From: Thermus thermophilus
GTDB lineage: Bacteria > Deinococcota > Deinococci > Deinococcales > Thermaceae
DNA: 64,000 nucleotides
Assembly (NCBI RefSeq): GCF_019974155.1
Contig: NZ_AP025158.1
Coordinates: 1,426,001-1,490,000, forward strand
Direction: 5' to 3'
Shown here: piece after piece, positions 59,419 to 64,000 of the stretch
How positions within the stretch are numbered: the first letter of the stretch is position 1
How the letters are laid out: every line of letters starts with the position of its first letter
Made by a program: the position numbers and the translations under genes
Notes under the pieces: generated by a model
The model's input: only the letters and a program-made list of their open reading frames with translations
Database searches by the model: none
Told to the model about the DNA's origin: nothing

Positions 59419-62400
59419 ATGCCGCCGCGGAAAGACCTGAAGAAGATCCTCATCATCGGTTCCGGGCCCATCACCATCGGCCAGGCGGCCGAGTTTGACT
59501 ACTCGGGAACCCAGGCGGTGAAGGCCTTGAGGGGGGCGGGCTACCGGGTGGTCCTGGTGAACTCCAACCCCGCCACCATCATGACCGACCCGGAACTCGC
59601 CGAAAAGACCTACATTGAGCCCCTGGACCTGGAACACCTGGAGGGCATCCTCGCCCGGGAAGCCCCCGACGCCCTCCTCCCCACCCTGGGGGGGCAGACG
59701 GGCCTTAACCTGGCCATGGCCCTCTACGAGGAGGGCATCCTGCAAAAATATGGCGTGGAGCTCATCGGGGCCAAGGCGGAGGCCATAAGGAAGGGCGAGG
59801 ACCGGGAGGCTTTCCAGGAGGCCATGCGCAGAATCGGCCTCGAGGTTCCCAGGGGACAGCTTGTGAGGAGCGTGGAGGAGGGCCTCCACTTCGCCCGGGA
59901 GGTGGGCTTCCCCGTGGTCGTCCGCCCCTCCTTCACCCTGGGGGGCACGGGGGGCGGCGTCGCCAGGAACGAGGCCGAGCTCAAGGAGGTGCTTGGACGG
60001 GGCCTCACCCTCTCCCCCGTCCACACCGCCCTCGTGGAGGAGTCGGTCCTGGGCTGGAAGGAGTTTGAGCTGGAGGTGATGCGGGACCACGCCGACACCG
60101 TCGTCATCATCACCAGCATTGAGAACGTGGACCCCATGGGCGTCCACACGGGGGACTCCATCACCGTGGCCCCGGCCCAGACCCTCTCCGACGTGGAGTA
60201 CCAGAGGATGCGGGACGCCGCCAAGGCCATCATCCGGGAGATCGGGGTGGAGACGGGGGGGTCCAACATCCAGTTCGCCGTGGACCCGAAGACGGGCCGC
60301 CAGGTGGTCATTGAGATGAACCCCCGGGTCTCCCGCTCAAGCGCCCTCGCCTCCAAGGCCACGGGCTTTCCCATCGCCAAGATCGCCGCCCTCCTCGCCG
60401 TGGGGTACCGCCTGGACGAGCTCCCCAACGACATCACCCGCAAGACCCCGGCCTCCTTTGAGCCCACCATTGACTACGTGGTGGTGAAGATCCCCCGCTT
60501 CGCCTTTGAGAAGTTCCGCCCCTTGAGGAACACCTTGGGGGAGCTCAAGGACGAGCTCACCACCCAGATGAAGTCCGTGGGGGAGGTGATGGCCATCGGC
60601 CGCACCTTCAAGGAGGCGCTGATGAAGGCCCTGAGGGGCCTGGAGCGGGACGTGAGGGCCCTCGCCGGGGTCAAGACGGAGGAGCTGGAGCAGAAGCTCT
60701 ACCCCAACCCCGACCGGATCTATGCCGTCATGGAGCTCCTTAGGCGGGGGATGCCCGTGGAGGAGCTTTACCAGGCCACCCGGATAGACCCCTGGTTCCT
60801 CCACCAGATGAAGGAGATCGTGGAGGCGGAGGAGTGGCTCAAGGGCCACCCCCCCAAGGACCGGGAGGACTGGCGCTTCTACAAGGGGCTTGGCCTCACC
60901 GACCGGAGGATCGGGGAGCTTTTGGGGAAGGGGGAAAAGGAGGTGCGGGCCGAGAGGAAGGCCCTAGGGGTGGGGCCCGTCTACAAGACGGTGGACACCT
61001 GCGCCGCCGAGTTTGAGGCCTACACCCCCTACCACTACTCCACCTACGAGCTGGAGGACGAGGTCTGGCCGTCGCAAAAGCCCAAGGTGGTGATCCTGGG
61101 CTCGGGGCCCATAAGGATCGGGCAGGGGGTGGAGTTTGACTACGCCACGGTCCACGCCGTCTGGGCCCTGAAGGAGGCGGGGTTTGAGACCATCATGGTG
61201 AACTCCAACCCCGAGACGGTTTCCACGGACTACGACACCGCGGACCGCCTCTACTTTGAGCCCTTGACCCTGGAGGACGTCCTCAACATCGTGGAGCACG
61301 AGAAGCCCCTGGGGGTCATCGCCACCTTGGGGGGGCAGACCCCCCTGAAGCTCGCCAAGGGCCTGGAGGAGGCCGGGGTGAGGCTCCTCGGCACCCCCTT
61401 TAGCGCCATCCACCAGGCGGAGGACCGGGAGGCCTTCCACGCCCTCTGCCAGAGGCTCGGGATCCCCCAGCCCGAGGGCCGGGTGGCCCAAAGCCCCGAG
61501 GAGGCCTTAAGGCTCGCCCCGGAGGTGGGCTTCCCCCTCCTCGTCCGCCCGAGCTACGTCCTGGGGGGGCGGGCCATGCAGGTGGTGCGGGACGAGGAGG
61601 AGCTTAAGCGCTACCTGGAGGAGGTCTACGCTCCCCTGGAGGAGAGGCCCTCCATCCTCCTGGACCGCTTCCTGGAAGGGGCCATAGAGCTGGACGTGGA
61701 CGCCCTCTCGGACGGGCAGGAGGTCATGGTGGCCGGGATCATGGAGCACGTGGAGCGGGCCGGGGTCCACTCCGGGGACTCGGCCACCCTCCTTCCCCCC
61801 GTCCACGTCCCCGAGGAGGCCCTGAAGAAGGTCCGGGCCTACACCCGCCGCCTGGCCTTGGCCCTCGGCGTGCGGGGGCTTCTCAACGTGCAGTACGCCG
61901 TGGTGGGGGAGGAGGTGTACGTCCTCGAGGCCAACCCCCGCGCCTCCCGCACCGTGCCCTTCGTCTCCAAGGCCATCGGCGTCCCCCTGGCCAAGCTCGC
62001 CGCCCTCATCGCCGTGGGCAAGACCCTAAAGGAGCTCGGGGTGCGCGACCTGGACCCCGTCCCCCCCTACTACGCCGCCAAGGAGGTGGTCATCCCCTGG
62101 ATCAAGTTCCCCGGGGTCATCCCCGAGCTCGGCCCGGAGATGCGCTCCACGGGGGAGAGCATGGGGATAGACCCGGACCCCTACCTCGCCTACTACAAGG
62201 CGGAGCTCGGGGCCGGGCAACGCCTCCCCCTCTCGGGCCGGGTGCGGTTCATCGGGGAGGGGCTGGAGGACCTCAAGGCCCTCTACCGGGAGGCGGGCTT
62301 CGCCCTCACCGAGGGGCAGGACTACGACCTCCTCATAAGCCCCGTCCCCGACCCCGAGCTGAGGCGGGCCGTGGAGCGGGGCCTCCCCTTCATCACCACC

Positions 62401-62505
62401 CGGGAGGGGGCGTGGTGGAGCCTGAAGGCCATCCTGCGCGCGCGGGAAAGCGGCCTTAGGGTGCAAAGCCTTCAGGACTGGCACCAGAAGGCCCCCCGGG
62501 GGTAG
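59419..62505 (+). CDS. carB: Carbamoyl-phosphate synthase large subunit
   Basis: 1,028 residues. Two homologous ATP-grasp halves, the first starting [20 protein letters not shown], the second [20 protein letters not shown], each with a [10 protein letters not shown] or [10 protein letters not shown] loop. The C-terminal methylglyoxal-synthase-like allosteric domain is about 120 residues, ending in the basic [10 protein letters not shown]. It lacks the very end of the E. coli protein. Produces carbamoyl phosphate for arginine and pyrimidines. carA is not adjacent. ATG 59419 is the conserved start; the in-frame ORF continues upstream across the rhodanese gene as a shadow. Confidence 0.97.
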   Translation: MPPRKDLKKILIIGSGPITIGQAAEFDYSGTQAVKALRGAGYRVVLVNSNPATIMTDPELAEKTYIEPLDLEHLEGILAREAPDALLPTLGGQTGLNLAMALYEEGILQKYGVELIGAKAEAIRKGEDREAFQEAMRRIGLEVPRGQLVRSVEEGLHFAREVGFPVVVRPSFTLGGTGGGVARNEAELKEVLGRGLTLSPVHTALVEESVLGWKEFELEVMRDHADTVVIITSIENVDPMGVHTGDSITVAPAQTLSDVEYQRMRDAAKAIIREIGVETGGSNIQFAVDPKTGRQVVIEMNPRVSRSSALASKATGFPIAKIAALLAVGYRLDELPNDITRKTPASFEPTIDYVVVKIPRFAFEKFRPLRNTLGELKDELTTQMKSVGEVMAIGRTFKEALMKALRGLERDVRALAGVKTEELEQKLYPNPDRIYAVMELLRRGMPVEELYQATRIDPWFLHQMKEIVEAEEWLKGHPPKDREDWRFYKGLGLTDRRIGELLGKGEKEVRAERKALGVGPVYKTVDTCAAEFEAYTPYHYSTYELEDEVWPSQKPKVVILGSGPIRIGQGVEFDYATVHAVWALKEAGFETIMVNSNPETVSTDYDTADRLYFEPLTLEDVLNIVEHEKPLGVIATLGGQTPLKLAKGLEEAGVRLLGTPFSAIHQAEDREAFHALCQRLGIPQPEGRVAQSPEEALRLAPEVGFPLLVRPSYVLGGRAMQVVRDEEELKRYLEEVYAPLEERPSILLDRFLEGAIELDVDALSDGQEVMVAGIMEHVERAGVHSGDSATLLPPVHVPEEALKKVRAYTRRLALALGVRGLLNVQYAVVGEEVYVLEANPRASRTVPFVSKAIGVPLAKLAALIAVGKTLKELGVRDLDPVPPYYAAKEVVIPWIKFPGVIPELGPEMRSTGESMGIDPDPYLAYYKAELGAGQRLPLSGRVRFIGEGLEDLKALYREAGFALTEGQDYDLLISPVPDPELRRAVERGLPFITTREGAWWSLKAILRARESGLRVQSLQDWHQKAPRG

Positions 62506-62547
62506 GGTTCCGGGGCCCTCCCGGCCCCAAGCCCCCCGCCCTCCGTG

Positions 62548-62553
62548 TACAAT
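62548..62553 (+). promoter_or_regulatory. -10 box of leaderless promoter for the PII-like gene
   Basis: TACAAT, eight bases before ATG 62562, with no ribosome-binding site. Confidence 0.5.
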
Positions 62554-62561
62554 AGGCCCCA

Positions 62562-62891
62562 ATGAAGCTGGTCATCGCCATCGTCCAGGACACGGACGCC
62601 CCCGGGCTCACCAAGGCCCTCCTGGAGCGGGGCTTCCAGTCCACGAAGCTCGCCTCCACGGGGGGGTTTCTGAGGGAGGGGAACACCACCTTGCTCATCG
62701 GCCTGGAGGACGAGAAGGTCCCCGAGGTGCTGGAGCTCATCAAGGAGAAGTGCCGCACCCGCACCCGCCTCGTCTCCCGGGGCCTCCCCTTCGCCGAGGC
62801 CCCCGATCCCTTCCTGGTCCAGCCGGTGGAGGTGCAGGTGGGCGGCGCCGTGGTCTTCGTCCTGCCCGTGGAGCACTTCGTCAAGCTATGA
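62562..62891 (+). CDS. PII-like cyclic-di-AMP receptor (DarA/PstA family)
   Basis: 109 residues starting MKLVIAIVQDTDAPGLTKAL. The conserved STGGFLREGNTTLLIGLED segment forms the cyclic-di-AMP pocket loop, and VQPVEVQVGGAVVFVLPVEH is the C-terminal family block. Trimeric PII-like fold. It senses cyclic-di-AMP; the downstream target in Thermus is unknown. Its TGA overlaps the ATG of the thiol-disulfide gene, so the two are co-translated. Confidence 0.9.
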   Translation: MKLVIAIVQDTDAPGLTKALLERGFQSTKLASTGGFLREGNTTLLIGLEDEKVPEVLELIKEKCRTRTRLVSRGLPFAEAPDPFLVQPVEVQVGGAVVFVLPVEHFVKL

Positions 62892-63751
62892 GGCGCCTCG
62901 CCGTCCTCCTCCTCGGCCTGGGGGCCGCCTGGGCCCAGATCGCCGCCCCCCTGGAGCGCTTCTCCCCTGGGCCCCTGCCGGAAGGGGCCCGGGTCCAGAC
63001 GGAGGCCAGGTCCGGCCGCCTCTACGCCGTGCGCTACGAGGGCCCGGCGAACGCGAGCCTCATGGGCCGGATCCTCTCCGCGGCCACGGGGGTCCCGGGC
63101 CACGCCCAGGGCTTCGTGGCCTGGTACGGGAAGAACCAGGCCCTCCTCCGCCGGGGCCCCGTGGAGCTCAACGTGGAGGGCGCCTTCCTCCTCAAGCTCG
63201 CCGTGGGGGCCTGGGCCGAGATGGAGGTGCGCCCCCTCCTCACGGAGGAGGCCTTCTTCGGGAAGGACCGGCACGTCCTCGGGGAGAAGGGGGTGGTGGT
63301 CCGGGTCTTCTCCGACTTCCAGTGCCCCTACTGCCAGCGCCTCGCCCGGGAGGTCCTTCCCGCCCTTAAGGCCATGGCCCGGGAAGGGCGGCTCCGCCTC
63401 GCCTACCGCCACTTTCCCCTCTACGAGATCCACCCCGAGGCGGTGCCCGCGGCGGTGGCCAGCGAGTGCGCCGCGGCCCAGGGGGCCTTCTGGGCCTACC
63501 ACGACTTCCTCATGGCGGGGTCCGGGCGGGACTACCTGGCCCTGGCGGGGCGGCTCGGCTTGGACCCCAAGGCCTTCCAGGCCTGCCTCGAGGACCCCGC
63601 CTCCCGGGCCCCCGTGGAGGCGGACCGGGCGCTGGCGGAGAGGCTCGGCCTGCCCGGCACCCCCTCGGTCTTCGTGGGGCCCTTCCGGCTCCCGAACCCC
63701 TTTGACCTGGAGCGGTACCGGGACTACCTGGCCCTAGCCGAGGCCCTTTAG
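62888..63751 (+). CDS. Exported DsbA/thioredoxin-fold protein
   Basis: 287 residues. Signal peptide (LAVLLLGLGAAWA), an N-terminal domain of about 125 residues of unknown type (APLERFSPGPLPEGARVQTE) and a DsbA-like domain with FSDFQCPYCQRLAREVLPAL (Cys146-Pro-Tyr-Cys149), HFPLYEIHPEAVPAAVASEC and the cis-proline in GLPGTPSVFVG. It would form or isomerise disulfides in the periplasm. Co-translated with the cyclic-di-AMP receptor. Confidence 0.9.
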   Translation: MRRLAVLLLGLGAAWAQIAAPLERFSPGPLPEGARVQTEARSGRLYAVRYEGPANASLMGRILSAATGVPGHAQGFVAWYGKNQALLRRGPVELNVEGAFLLKLAVGAWAEMEVRPLLTEEAFFGKDRHVLGEKGVVVRVFSDFQCPYCQRLAREVLPALKAMAREGRLRLAYRHFPLYEIHPEAVPAAVASECAAAQGAFWAYHDFLMAGSGRDYLALAGRLGLDPKAFQACLEDPASRAPVEADRALAERLGLPGTPSVFVGPFRLPNPFDLERYRDYLALAEAL

Positions 63752-63771
63752 GCCTCCCGAGGAGGTGCGCC

Positions 63772-64000
63772 GTGGCGTGGCCGGGACCGCTATTGCTCAA
63801 AGACCGCAAAGGCCGGGCCTACCTGGTCTTCCCCAAGGAAGGGGGCGTCTTCCACCACCACAAGGGAAGCGTCCCCCACGAGGCCCTCCTCGAGGCGGGC
63901 CCCGGGGGGGTGGTGCGGACCCACCTGGGGGAGGAGCTTTCCGTCCACCGCCCAACCCTGGAGGAGTACCTCCTCCACATGAAGCGGAGCGCCACCCCCA
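63772..64000 (+). CDS. trmI: tRNA (adenine-58-N1)-methyltransferase TrmI, 5' part
   Basis: GTG 63772 after GGAGGTGC opens MAWPGPLLLKDRKGRAYLVF, PKEGGVFHHHKGSVPHEALL and ends at the window edge in LLHMKRSATP. This matches the N-terminal beta domain of T. thermophilus TrmI (from memory), which makes m1A58 in tRNA for growth at high temperature. The AdoMet domain lies outside the window. Confidence 0.9.
   Translation, partial: MAWPGPLLLKDRKGRAYLVFPKEGGVFHHHKGSVPHEALLEAGPGGVVRTHLGEELSVHRPTLEEYLLHMKRSATP

Overview
The window is chromosomal DNA from a Thermus, almost certainly Thermus thermophilus. It is very GC-rich, favours GTG and leaderless starts, and many genes begin 6-8 bases after a TATAAT-like box. 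The truncated last gene reads like T. thermophilus TrmI. The palindrome CCTCGAGG recurs throughout the native DNA.

Layout. 1-2.5 kb: an exported protein, a repeat-built coiled-coil protein and a phosphohexomutase. 2.6-19.6 kb: a surface polysaccharide cluster. It makes UDP-glucuronate and UDP-xylose (Ugd, UXS), a 4-amino sugar (CapD/PglF-like dehydratase, DegT aminotransferase) and a lipid-linked sugar (PglC-like transferase). Four other glycosyltransferases, a flippase, a Wzy-like polymerase and a Wzz-like protein complete it. The Wzy-like gene and the ATP-grasp/HAD pair are clearly AT-richer than their neighbours. The dehydratase gene is split by a run of nine G. 19.6-25.6 kb: HEPN/MNT nucleotidyltransferase genes in several states of decay, a MoxR ATPase with a VWA protein, and a TnpB-only insertion element sitting in an MNT gene. 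25.7-29.06 kb: hslVU, a TPR protein, tatA and tRNAs for Pro, Gly and Arg.

29.06-42.24 kb: an integrative element of about 13.2 kb in the 3' end of tRNA-Arg, bounded by 46-bp direct repeats. It carries a tyrosine integrase, an orphan DNA methyltransferase, small unknown proteins, a RecA-fold RepA-like ATPase, a PrimPol primase-polymerase, and a cargo operon of exported proteins plus a two-component system. IS4-type and IS630-type elements have inserted in it. No conjugation genes are visible, so it probably moves with help from the host or other elements. An inverted repeat of about 130 bp full of TTTGCGGAAAAC-type words forms the 3' ends of both replication genes and is a candidate origin.

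42.3-64 kb: housekeeping genes: PEP carboxylase, YmdB phosphodiesterase, RecO, GreA, folate-branch pabAB and pabC, a broken Uma2 gene, metH, nicotinate phosphoribosyltransferase, clpX-clpP-tig, tRNA-Leu and tRNA-His, a rhodanese protein, carB, a PII-like cyclic-di-AMP receptor, a DsbA-like thioredoxin and the start of trmI.
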